This document shows positions 9,591 to 18,458 of a stretch of 64,000 nucleotides of DNA, in pieces (position 1 is the stretch's first letter; each line of letters opens with the position of its first letter). Under the pieces are notes generated by a model. The model was not told where the DNA came from. It saw only the letters and a list, made by a program, of their open reading frames with translations, and did not search any database. The DNA comes from Leishmania donovani (taxonomy: Eukaryota > Euglenozoa > Kinetoplastea > Trypanosomatida > Trypanosomatidae). Made by a program: the position numbers and the translations under genes. Location of the stretch: positions 217,451-281,450 of the forward strand of contig NC_018247.1 in assembly GCF_000227135.1 (NCBI RefSeq), in the 5' to 3' direction.

Positions 9591-10811
9591 ATGCAAGCAG
9601 GCAGGCGAAAGTTCGTTGCAGAGAGCATCGCCGCGTACAGGGCGTCCCAGGGGACGTCAAACGACAAGGAGGTCGTCGATGACCTCCGATGGCGCGTGGT
9701 CGACCTTTGCTCCCGGTGCGTCAACAAGGTGGAGCTGCAGCTTTTCGGCTCGCTCGCCACGGGGTTCTGCACCACCGGCGCCGACGCCGATCTGTCCCTT
9801 ACATTCCGTAACTTTTCGCCGTGGCTGAGCGGGATAGAGGTGGTGGATGCGCAAAACTTCAAGCGGCTCGCACGCGTGGGGCGCGAAGCTGGCGAAATGG
9901 GGATGGAAAACGTTCGCCTCATCAACGCCCGCATCCCTGTGTTGCAGTTCCAGGACGCAATCAGCGGAATTCGGTGTGACCTCACGATCGGCAACCTCGG
10001 TGGGGTGGCAAACTCCAAGATACTCGCGGAGATCCACCGCGTGCTTCCTGACTTTTACGGCGCCTACGTGTACCTCGTCAAGGAATGGGCGAAAAAGTGC
10101 GAGGTGGTGGCGCCGGACAAGTCGATGTTCAACAGCTTCACCATGACGACCATGTCCTTGATGGTGCTCCAGGAGCTGGGGTTGCTGCCCATCTTTGTGC
10201 CGACTGGCACGTACGGCGAGCTCACTTTGCCCGATGTCCGAAACGCGCTCGACACTTTCCAGCTGCCACCCGTGTATGAGGGGATCGGGCAGGACGATGA
10301 GCGCCTCGGCGAGGCCGTCTACTTCTGTCTTTTGCGTTTTGCAGAGTACTACTCCAAGTTCGACTTTAGGAACGGCACCGTGAGCCTCATGTGCCCGCGC
10401 CGACATCGCTCTCTCTACGCCCAGATTGTGAAGCAGCACATTGAACTCCTCGGCGAGCGGAAGCGGAAAGAGTGGAGCGCCTACCTGCTCGGCGACCGCG
10501 CGGCGTCCACCTCTTCTAGTCGCTTTCCCCAGGTGTCCTTCGAGGAGTCGATGCGCCACGAGGCTCTTCAGCGGCAGGCGGACACCGCCTTCGTTGTGGA
10601 GGACTTCGTGAACTACGTCAACTGTGGTCGGCGTGTGCCACCCGGACGGTGCTCAAAGATTCACCTGGAGTTCAAGCGCCTGTACGAGCAGCTGCGCGAC
10701 GAGGCGAACGTCTCCTTCCGTGACGTGTTTCACGAGACGCACGCGATTCCGCTCACCCACAAGCCGAATCGGCCAGACTCGCGCGTGGAGACCTTCGAGA
10801 CGAAGCAATAG
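9591..10811 (+). CDS. terminal uridylyltransferase / non-canonical poly(A) polymerase family
   Basis: 406 residues. The ATG at 9591 is chosen because the 21 in-frame codons upstream lack any ATG. The nucleotidyltransferase core is clear: FGSLATG puts the GS signature at residues 53-54, ADADL gives the metal-binding aspartates D65 and D67, and IRCDLTI gives the third, D130. The palm is followed by a helical domain with NSFTMTTMSLM near residue 180 and a PAP-associated segment at about 235-290. The C-terminal block near 345-370 (VEDFVNYVNCGRR) closes the core. No zinc finger or long extension is present, so this is a minimal TUTase. Among trypanosomatid enzymes the length suits MEAT1, the editosome-associated mitochondrial TUTase, but I cannot separate it from other small TUTases by motif. 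The core call is secure, the subfamily is not. Confidence 0.88.
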   Translation: MQAGRRKFVAESIAAYRASQGTSNDKEVVDDLRWRVVDLCSRCVNKVELQLFGSLATGFCTTGADADLSLTFRNFSPWLSGIEVVDAQNFKRLARVGREAGEMGMENVRLINARIPVLQFQDAISGIRCDLTIGNLGGVANSKILAEIHRVLPDFYGAYVYLVKEWAKKCEVVAPDKSMFNSFTMTTMSLMVLQELGLLPIFVPTGTYGELTLPDVRNALDTFQLPPVYEGIGQDDERLGEAVYFCLLRFAEYYSKFDFRNGTVSLMCPRRHRSLYAQIVKQHIELLGERKRKEWSAYLLGDRAASTSSSRFPQVSFEESMRHEALQRQADTAFVVEDFVNYVNCGRRVPPGRCSKIHLEFKRLYEQLRDEANVSFRDVFHETHAIPLTHKPNRPDSRVETFETKQ

Positions 10812-11942
10812 TCGAGGAAGGCGCGCGCGCCTCTTCCGACGACTGGCTCACACAGATGCCGGAAAAGGAAAGCTGGAACAGGAATGGCAGTGATGTTGGT
10901 CATTGCACATCAATGATGGATGTCGCGGGTTGCTCATGGCCGTCGGCCTCTTTGAGGAGGGCCCATGCCGCAAAAAAAAATGTGGTTTGCCTTGCCCCGC
11001 GCACACGGGCAGTCGTGTGTGTGTGTGTGTGTGCCTGTGTGCGTGCCTGTGTTGGGGTGGGCCGGTACACTTGACACGGAAGGCATTCATGCCTGGGTTT
11101 GCGTGCGAGCGGGGGCCACCCACTCACACGCCCGCCGCTGCTGAATCAGTCAAGGTGTGGAACGTCATCTCGGGCGTGCTTTTCATGGGCAGCGTTACGA
11201 CGATATGTTCGCGCGACCTTCCCCGACCCCGCCCTCGGGGTGCTCGTCGTTGCCTTTGTCACAAATGCATGCTGCTCTCGACTGCACAGGTCCAGTGGTG
11301 ATGTGACGCCGTTGGCCATCGTCATCGGTTTTCGATTTCGAAGCCTCCTACCCCGCAGGTACACGCCAAGCCTTCTGTCTCCATCGATCGCTCTCGCTCT
11401 CCTCGATGCACTGCCCCCTCTACCCCCTCCCTCATCCTCTTCCCCACCCGCTCCCCTCGGCCACTTGCCCGCGCGTCTGTGTCTACAATGAAGCGACGGG
11501 CGATAACGTCACCACGGCAGCTTTGTTGGTTGCATTCGTTGGTGCGCCCGGACTTCCGCGCGTCGGGGAAGGAGGGACGACGGCGCAGACCAAAAACAAA
11601 ACACCCAATGCAAGCCGCATAGGCTCCCTCCCCACTAACGCTTCGCTAGAGGAGGTGGTGGCTGAGGCGTCAACACGCCTTCTCGCATCTCTCGGCGCTG
11701 ACTTACTGGCGGCACAAGCACCAGCACACGCACAGATCGCTACGCGAGCACGCACCGACTGCAGTCGCCTCTACCCTCCCTCGCTTTTATCGTAGCCGAC
11801 CGGCTTCTCTTTTGCCAACCTCTCTTGTTTTTTTTTTTTTTGCTTTGGTCTTGAGAAGGCGCCGCATCGCCGGAGCCGCTCTCGACTGCCCCACCGAAGG
11901 GCTGAGCTCGTGTCGTACGGCAGCTGCAGGGCAAAAGCTCCT
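10812..11942. other. intergenic region
   Basis: Holds a GT run near 11016-11036 and C/T-rich stretches at 11340-11470. No coding sequence is supported; the small open frames here have simple-repeat composition. Confidence 0.6.
11827..11855 (+). promoter_or_regulatory. candidate polypyrimidine tract and spliced-leader acceptor
   Basis: A run of about 15 T, then a short pyrimidine-rich segment, then the first AG at 11854-11855. The ATG at 11943 follows 87 bases later. Position and composition fit a trans-splice acceptor for the FG-GAP gene. This is inferred from sequence only. Confidence 0.5.
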
Positions 11943-14900
11943 ATGTCGTCTTCGACTTCTCGGTTGCCCTACTCTCACGCGCATGCAGCGCACACCGACT
12001 CAACAGCGGATGCACGTCGACGAAAAAGCGATGCGGCTGATAGGCCATTGGTGGTGAGTGCTGGTAGCGCCATGCGCCAGTCGATGACGCCGTGTGCGCC
12101 GGCTGCGTCTCTGGCCTCCGCCTCGTCCGACCCAAAACCCTTTCTGCGGCAGCGCCGTCTGCCCTCCATCCTACTTGACAGCTGGGAGTTCCGCAAGCTG
12201 GCCGCTGAGGGGTCAGTTCTCGCCAACGCCATGGTCTCGTACGACGTCGACGGCGACGGGATCGAGGAAGTGATTGTGGGCACAACGGAGGGCCTGTTGT
12301 GCGTCGTAAAGCCTGACCACCGCGAACCGCTCTTCCTGCGAGTGCTCGCGGCGACCATCTCCGTGGTGCTGTACACACCCATTCAGAGCCGCCTCGTCCT
12401 CGTCACCCTTGAAGGGCAGTGCGAGGTCATTGACCACTTCCTGAAGCCGACCCAGAAACAGCAGGCAGGCAGTGAGCCCGCCAACATGAACGCGACCTCG
12501 CCCACGGAGGGTGGTGATGGTGGCGCTGCAAGCGTGGGCGGGCCGCGGTATCAGAGAACCGACAGCACCAGCTCACTGCCGCGCACTTCACCGCCTCTTA
12601 ACGGCGGTGGTCGTACAGCTGGAGGTGCTCGCGCCGTCGGTGGGGGCGCCACCGCCTCTCCACACTCCGCAGGTAGGCCCTGGGGTGCTGAAAGTGCCAT
12701 GCCCACCCGCGTCTTTCACGTGCCGTCCAACTGCCTCTGCGCAGACCTCTCACCGGACAGAGACTCCGACCTTGTCTTCCTCGGCTCTTACGATCGACGC
12801 TTCTACGTGTATTCCATCATCAATGGCTCGTGTCTGCTCTCCCTGTTCGTGCACGACCCCATTACGTCAGTGAAGGCGTTCGCTATTCCGACGTGCGCTG
12901 CAGACACGCACCCGGCCACCACCTTGTCGCCCATCTCCGTCTGCGGCAAGCGAGTCTCTAATCGGGGAAGCAGATGCGGGAGTACTACGGGGTCGCAGAG
13001 AACACGCGCTAGCAGCAGCACCGGCACCGGTGCCTCGATACTGGTCGACTCCCCGCGCGAAATGGAAACGACGTCGGACAGGCCGGCAAAGGCCTCCGCG
13101 TTATCCTATATTCCGCTCGTGTTTATTTCTACCCCGACGCATCTCATCCTCCTTCCTGCCGGGCTGGGCGATATCCAGCAATGGCGCAAGCTGCAGCCCA
13201 AGTCAGCGCACCTGCCCTTGACTGTGCAGCTCCGTAGCGACGATCCACCACTAACGCCGCATCCGCCACAGCATTCGAAGCAGCAGCAAGCGCAGCGCAA
13301 ACACACTGGCCGGCGTTCCTCGTTGAACGGCGGCGGCGGAGCAGCAAACATGGGCGCAGCTTTGGCGACGTCGGCCACTGTGCATCTTCGCAGTGACGAC
13401 AGCCACCCACGCGAGGGTGAGAGTGCCGTCCCGCCCCATATGACGCGCGTGCCACCGGCTAGCTTGCCCAGTCTGCGCCAGCCTCTGTCAATGTCGGCGG
13501 ACGCCGGTTTGAGAGGCGTTCTGGCGGGTAGTGCCCCGGGAGGGAAGGCTTCCAGTCGCCCAGGGCGACTTGGTGGCGCCGCGACAGAGCGCCGGTGCGA
13601 CAGCGTTGCTGTGATGACGGGAGGAGCGCATCACACCTCAGCTGTTTCAGTGCCAGCCGCGATGACAGCAGCAGCAGTAGCAGCGGGTGCATCCGCCGGT
13701 TTGCCACTCAGCAGCAGTCAGCTGCGCCGCCAGGCTCGCAGGCATGCCATCCAAGCAGCGGAGATGGGCCGGCCAGTCCTCGTGAAGCCTCTGTGGGCGC
13801 TGCACATTGGGCGTCATGCACTCGATGTGCCCCTGCTTCAGCCAATGGTGAGCCCCGACGGCCACGTAGGCAGCCGCTTCGCATCAGCTGCGGCCGCAGC
13901 AGGGTCACCGCAGCCTTCGTCGGTTACCGGCGCCGTCGAGCAGGAGGCCGCCCCAGGTACCGCTGCCGGCAACCCATCCGCGCTTCAGCCTTACGGAGGT
14001 GGACGATCCTCCATCATGTCCATACAGGGTTCTGTGGGTGGTACGACAACGAGCCAGCGTGCCGCGAATTCATCGGTTTTCTACGTCAGCTTGCCGTCGT
14101 CCACATCAGCGCTACAAGAAAGCACCGCTGCCAGCAGCAACACCTGCAACAGCGTTGTCCGGCGAAGAGGCACGGTGGCTGGGTCGGCTGACCTTTGGCA
14201 TCGCCGCGTCAATGGCCACAGCTGTGAAGGTGGTGAAGACACAGAGGCCTCCAACGCAACCCCAACGCTGTCTTCGATAGGTGTGGCGGCCGCACAGAAC
14301 ACTCGGCGATCGAGTTTGCGCACCCCGGCACGTTCTCTTCCCCGACAGCTGCGGCAATGTAGTGCAAACGACAGTAGTGATGACGACGGGCCGGCAGTGG
14401 GTGGCCGGCGCTGCAGCAGTGGCGACGATGACGAAGACGCCGGGCTGCTGAGCGACGACGGAGCTCTCAGCTATGTAGGAGGCGCCGCCCCGGTGATGAG
14501 CGCGGGCGGCATGGCGGACAGGGCACATAAAGAAGACGACAATAGCGACGGTGACTACGGCACGGCCACCGATGAAGACTTCGGGCTCGACAGGTCAGGC
14601 GCTAGTACCACAAGAAGCTGCTGCAGCAGCAGTGGTGCTAGTGACCGCAGCTCCAGCATCGAAGTTAATGAGGGCATCGAAATTGGTGGGCGTCGCGCGC
14701 TGACTAGCAACTCGATGCGTCACTCGCGACACCATCACCACCACGGCACAGACACTGCCGAGCCGGCGTTGTTGGCGCGCATTCTGTCCCACAGGCGAGC
14801 GGAGAGCGCGCCGACGATACTGCTGCGCCGCACTAGAATCGCGGACGGTGCCGACAACGAAAACAGCAACGCCGGCGCAGTGGGGCTGCTGGAAACCCCT

Positions 14901-16793
14901 ACCCCAACGAAGGCAGCCGCGCATGTGTCTCTGGTGGGCCTTGTAGAGCAGAAAAGCGAGCGTCGCGCGCGTCAACGCCATCGATGGGCAGCCTCGAGAG
15001 GACAAGGCGAGAGGGGAGGTCGTGGACCATCGCGTGAACGTCACGCACAGGTGTCCGTTTCTCGGCAGCAGTACGCACAACAGCACACTTCGGCACACAG
15101 CGCGTCTCCTCCTCTAGCCGCTGTCGCATCAGCCCCAGTCGGCGCGGGGGTGCGACTGCCCACCTCCGTTGATGTGTCAGTGGGGGCGTCGCAAGTCGCA
15201 GTGGCTCTCAGCTGCGAGGATGGCCTCGCGTTGGAGCTGCGCTTTTCGATTGTGCGCCTTTCCTCCCTCTCAAGGTGCGAGCGGAGGCTGCCACGCGGGA
15301 CAGTTCGGCTTTACGACATGCAAAATCCGCGGGGCCGGCACGCCACGGCCGGCGCGGCCCGCAGAAAGGGCGGCGGTGCCACCAAAGGTTCCAGGCCGAG
15401 GGGTGAAGTTCCCGGTCGCGACGATGGCGGCGGCTCCAGCATGCGACCCGCCTCACCTTCGACATCGCCGGAGGATGCGCGCTTGCGTCAGCCGCACCGC
15501 AGCCGCGGCTCACAGCGGCAGCAGCCGCAACGAAAGGGTGCATCGCCGGTGACGTACAACATATACTTGCCAGCACCAGCCGCGGGGCAGGTGGGGACAG
15601 CAGCGGCGCTGTCGTCACTGTCTCATATCTCCGGCTTATCTTTCACATCTTCGCATCAACGGCAGTGCAGTCGGAGCGGTCGCCGTGGATGCGGCGACGC
15701 AGGCGGTGCTCTGGCAACGACTACAGTAATAAGCACCCCTGCGGTCACCAATGTCGCTGGTGCTGCAGGAGTGTCGTTGGCGCAAGACGACACAGCGTGC
15801 CCTGCGTCAGCGACAGCGAACCATCCTCTAGGGGTGTCGGCTGGCGATGCATCCATGCTTGACGCAGACGGCGGAGCCGGCAGAAACAGCCGTGACGCGT
15901 ATGTCCAGCACTACCGGGAGGATGCCCTTGTGTTGCAAGCTCAGTGTCTCTGGGCGGCGCGCCTCAGCGATAGCCCTCTCGTGCAACGTTCTCGCGTGTT
16001 CAGCGTTCGTGATCACCACCTCGATAACGCGTTTTGCACGGTGTTCGTCGCCGCCAACGGCACCTGTTTTGCTGTTGACGGCGACACCTTGTCCGTCGTG
16101 GAGTGCTGCATCAAGGAGGACTGCAGCTCCTTCACGCTGATGGTTGGGCCGCTATCCACGACGCCAATGCTGCCGGCGAGGGCGAGTGCGACGACGCTGC
16201 AGGAGGCAACCGCGGACGCGTCCGCTTGGGTCAAAGATGGGGTGGCGAACGGCGTGTCCGCGGCCACGATGAGCTTCAATGTTCTCCGCGGCGCAGTGGG
16301 GCGCACGATATCCTGTGTTTGCGTCGGCCTTGATGAGTTGTGCGTGTACTCGGTCGGGGAGGCGAATCAGCTGTGGGGGCGCCGTGACTGCTCCACCGGT
16401 GAGTCTGTTACCTCTGGCGCCAACGAGCAGATCTCGCTTCTCTCGCGGTGCTTGCCGGACAAGAGCTGCGCGTCTGTGGCGGAGGCTGCCGGCGCGCTTA
16501 CTGGTGAAGCGGGCCAGGGAATGGATGCCCCTGCGGGATGCTCTCTAGCTTCCATGGACTCGGGAGAGCAAGCGCTGCTGCGTCAACTCGCCGCGAGACT
16601 CCGTCAGCACGAGCAGTACGCCAGCCCCCCCTCCCACCATGACAGAGGTACGGGTGCTGGCGCTGCCTCCGGAGGCGAGCATGCGATCGAGACCGATGAA
16701 GAGGCTCTCATGCGCGTGAAGAAACTGCTGCTCTACGACTACTCGGAGCAAGAGTGGGAGAGGCTGCAGTGGCTTGATCATGCCCTGACGTAA
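11943..16793 (+). CDS. giant FG-GAP beta-propeller protein, ITFG2-like
   Basis: 1616 residues from the ATG at 11943; the frame extends 11 codons upstream but without an ATG. Residues about 76-125 contain YDVDGDGIEEVIVG, a classic FG-GAP calcium-loop blade. Further blade-like segments lie near 265-300 (LVFLGSYDRRFYVYS), 386-415, 610-635 and 1326-1400 (FVAANGTCFAVDGD). Very long Ser/Ala/Gly/His-rich inserts separate them. An N-terminal FG-GAP blade with later blades ending in a CxVDGxT-like motif resembles ITFG2, a subunit of the KICSTOR complex that anchors GATOR1 to lysosomes in animals. That resemblance is my reading, and the function here is unknown. The C terminus (about 1540-1616) is helical and charged. 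No signal peptide or membrane helix is seen, which argues against an integrin-like surface protein. Confidence 0.5.
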   Translation: MSSSTSRLPYSHAHAAHTDSTADARRRKSDAADRPLVVSAGSAMRQSMTPCAPAASLASASSDPKPFLRQRRLPSILLDSWEFRKLAAEGSVLANAMVSYDVDGDGIEEVIVGTTEGLLCVVKPDHREPLFLRVLAATISVVLYTPIQSRLVLVTLEGQCEVIDHFLKPTQKQQAGSEPANMNATSPTEGGDGGAASVGGPRYQRTDSTSSLPRTSPPLNGGGRTAGGARAVGGGATASPHSAGRPWGAESAMPTRVFHVPSNCLCADLSPDRDSDLVFLGSYDRRFYVYSIINGSCLLSLFVHDPITSVKAFAIPTCAADTHPATTLSPISVCGKRVSNRGSRCGSTTGSQRTRASSSTGTGASILVDSPREMETTSDRPAKASALSYIPLVFISTPTHLILLPAGLGDIQQWRKLQPKSAHLPLTVQLRSDDPPLTPHPPQHSKQQQAQRKHTGRRSSLNGGGGAANMGAALATSATVHLRSDDSHPREGESAVPPHMTRVPPASLPSLRQPLSMSADAGLRGVLAGSAPGGKASSRPGRLGGAATERRCDSVAVMTGGAHHTSAVSVPAAMTAAAVAAGASAGLPLSSSQLRRQARRHAIQAAEMGRPVLVKPLWALHIGRHALDVPLLQPMVSPDGHVGSRFASAAAAAGSPQPSSVTGAVEQEAAPGTAAGNPSALQPYGGGRSSIMSIQGSVGGTTTSQRAANSSVFYVSLPSSTSALQESTAASSNTCNSVVRRRGTVAGSADLWHRRVNGHSCEGGEDTEASNATPTLSSIGVAAAQNTRRSSLRTPARSLPRQLRQCSANDSSDDDGPAVGGRRCSSGDDDEDAGLLSDDGALSYVGGAAPVMSAGGMADRAHKEDDNSDGDYGTATDEDFGLDRSGASTTRSCCSSSGASDRSSSIEVNEGIEIGGRRALTSNSMRHSRHHHHHGTDTAEPALLARILSHRRAESAPTILLRRTRIADGADNENSNAGAVGLLETPTPTKAAAHVSLVGLVEQKSERRARQRHRWAASRGQGERGGRGPSRERHAQVSVSRQQYAQQHTSAHSASPPLAAVASAPVGAGVRLPTSVDVSVGASQVAVALSCEDGLALELRFSIVRLSSLSRCERRLPRGTVRLYDMQNPRGRHATAGAARRKGGGATKGSRPRGEVPGRDDGGGSSMRPASPSTSPEDARLRQPHRSRGSQRQQPQRKGASPVTYNIYLPAPAAGQVGTAAALSSLSHISGLSFTSSHQRQCSRSGRRGCGDAGGALATTTVISTPAVTNVAGAAGVSLAQDDTACPASATANHPLGVSAGDASMLDADGGAGRNSRDAYVQHYREDALVLQAQCLWAARLSDSPLVQRSRVFSVRDHHLDNAFCTVFVAANGTCFAVDGDTLSVVECCIKEDCSSFTLMVGPLSTTPMLPARASATTLQEATADASAWVKDGVANGVSAATMSFNVLRGAVGRTISCVCVGLDELCVYSVGEANQLWGRRDCSTGESVTSGANEQISLLSRCLPDKSCASVAEAAGALTGEAGQGMDAPAGCSLASMDSGEQALLRQLAARLRQHEQYASPPSHHDRGTGAGAASGGEHAIETDEEALMRVKKLLLYDYSEQEWERLQWLDHALT

Positions 16794-18458
16794 GTCTCTC
16801 CGTGCTTGTAGGTCTTCGAAGGTGTGTGCTTGTGTGTGTGTGTGTACTGCGAGCCGTTTTTTGTTGTTGCCTGCGCGGCAAACCCCATGTGTGCGCGTGT
16901 GGTTCAACCCACCGCGTGAGCGAAGATAAGCAGCATGACCGGGAGACAAGAGAAAAATGAGACAGCCACGACGCGTGAATACCGTTATGGTTGTGCTAGT
17001 AGCAGCGCCCCCTCCCCTCCTCCTCCCCTCCCCCTCTGCAGAAGGTGGCCGTTGAATAACTGAAAGGGCGGGAAAATGGAAAGGGCATCGGTTGCCGAGG
17101 GCGAAGCGGACCTTTGGCCCCGAAGCGCATGGCGGCTGCGGGATGGGGAGGCAGCACTGCACTGATGAATGGCCAGCGAGAGATGGATCACAGCGGAAGA
17201 GGAAGCTGAGGAAGGGTCTCGCGTGTTTTCGCCTTCGATGCCCTCTTCGTCTCTCTGCTCTCCCTCATTGCCCGCCTCATCATAGCGCCTTCCTCGCCCT
17301 TGCCCATCCCCACCCCAAGTCGCCGCCTCCCTGCGTATCTGCGTCAAACAACGCCTTTCCCCTTGCCGTGCGTGGCCGCTCCTGCTGCTTTCCTGCTCCG
17401 GTTCTCCTTCCGCTGTGGCGGTCACTGCGATGGACATCCCCCTCTCCTTTCCGACAATCACGCAATATGCACATGCGCATGCACAGCTGCAGCCGAAGTC
17501 CACCCTCGCCCCCCCCTCCTCCCTCCCTAAACGGGAAAAGAGCTTCCTCGGGGGAGATAGATGCATGTGTATGTATACATAAACAGATAGGCACAATTGC
17601 ACCCGCACGCCGCATCCAACACCGGCAGCCCCCTCTCCCACGCAAGCACGGCCAGGGATAGCAACAACGGCACACTAGCCACACGCGTCTGCGACTCATA
17701 GACCTTGAAGCCGCATACAAGCTCACGTACAGGGGCACTCAAGCGCGCGCGCACCCACCCTCGCCCCTACTCGCAGTCAAAGGCCTTGTTAGCCTGTTTC
17801 TTTCCCATAAGGTGCTAAGCGCGGTACAAAAGAGGTGAAAAGTCGTGCGTGCGTTTCGAGTGTGGCGCCAAGGCCGCCGCGCTCCCACCCCCACTCTCCT
17901 CCCGTCCCTTTGTGGCTTGCTGCTGGTACTACGGTTATCGTGGCTTAGGGCGGCGGTTCTTGTGCAATATTAATTTTCGTTCTTTTCGCGGGGGGTGCTT
18001 CACCCTTTTCGTGTTCTCTGTTCTCCTCTCATACACTCGGCAGTACATGAGCTTCTCCCCCACCACCATTGTCACCATCCCCATCACCACTGCAACCGGA
18101 GCAGCCTCTACCGCCCCTATCGCTGCTCATATGCGTTTTGTTATTTTCCTTCAGCTGCTCCCGGCAGATCCTGTTGCATTAATTCGCTGTTTTCGTTCGC
18201 CGTGTGACTTGCCAGGCAGAACCGCCGACTCCTCTCTATTCCCACCGCCCCCCCCCCTCCCAAACACACACACACACACGCGCGCACATTCTCTCCCTGA
18301 ACTGGCACCAGGGGCTGAGGCACCGTCGCACGCACACAGTGCCGGCGGATGCATTCAGCAGCATCTGCGCGAGCGTGTCGCAGTGCAGACACCCCGGCAC
18401 GTGACCGTACCTGCCGTGAAAAAACGCAAAACAGAAAACAATAAACCCGCTCGCCGTC
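16794..18458. other. intergenic region
   Basis: About 1.7 kb with GT runs near 16833, C-rich runs at 17007-17036 and 18246-18260, and several pyrimidine tracts. Possible spliced-leader acceptors include the AG near 18153. No coding sequence seen. Confidence 0.55.

Noticed and set aside
9657..10559. 300-codon frame on the - strand
   Set aside because: Antisense shadow of the TUTase; high GC at third positions keeps the opposite frame open.
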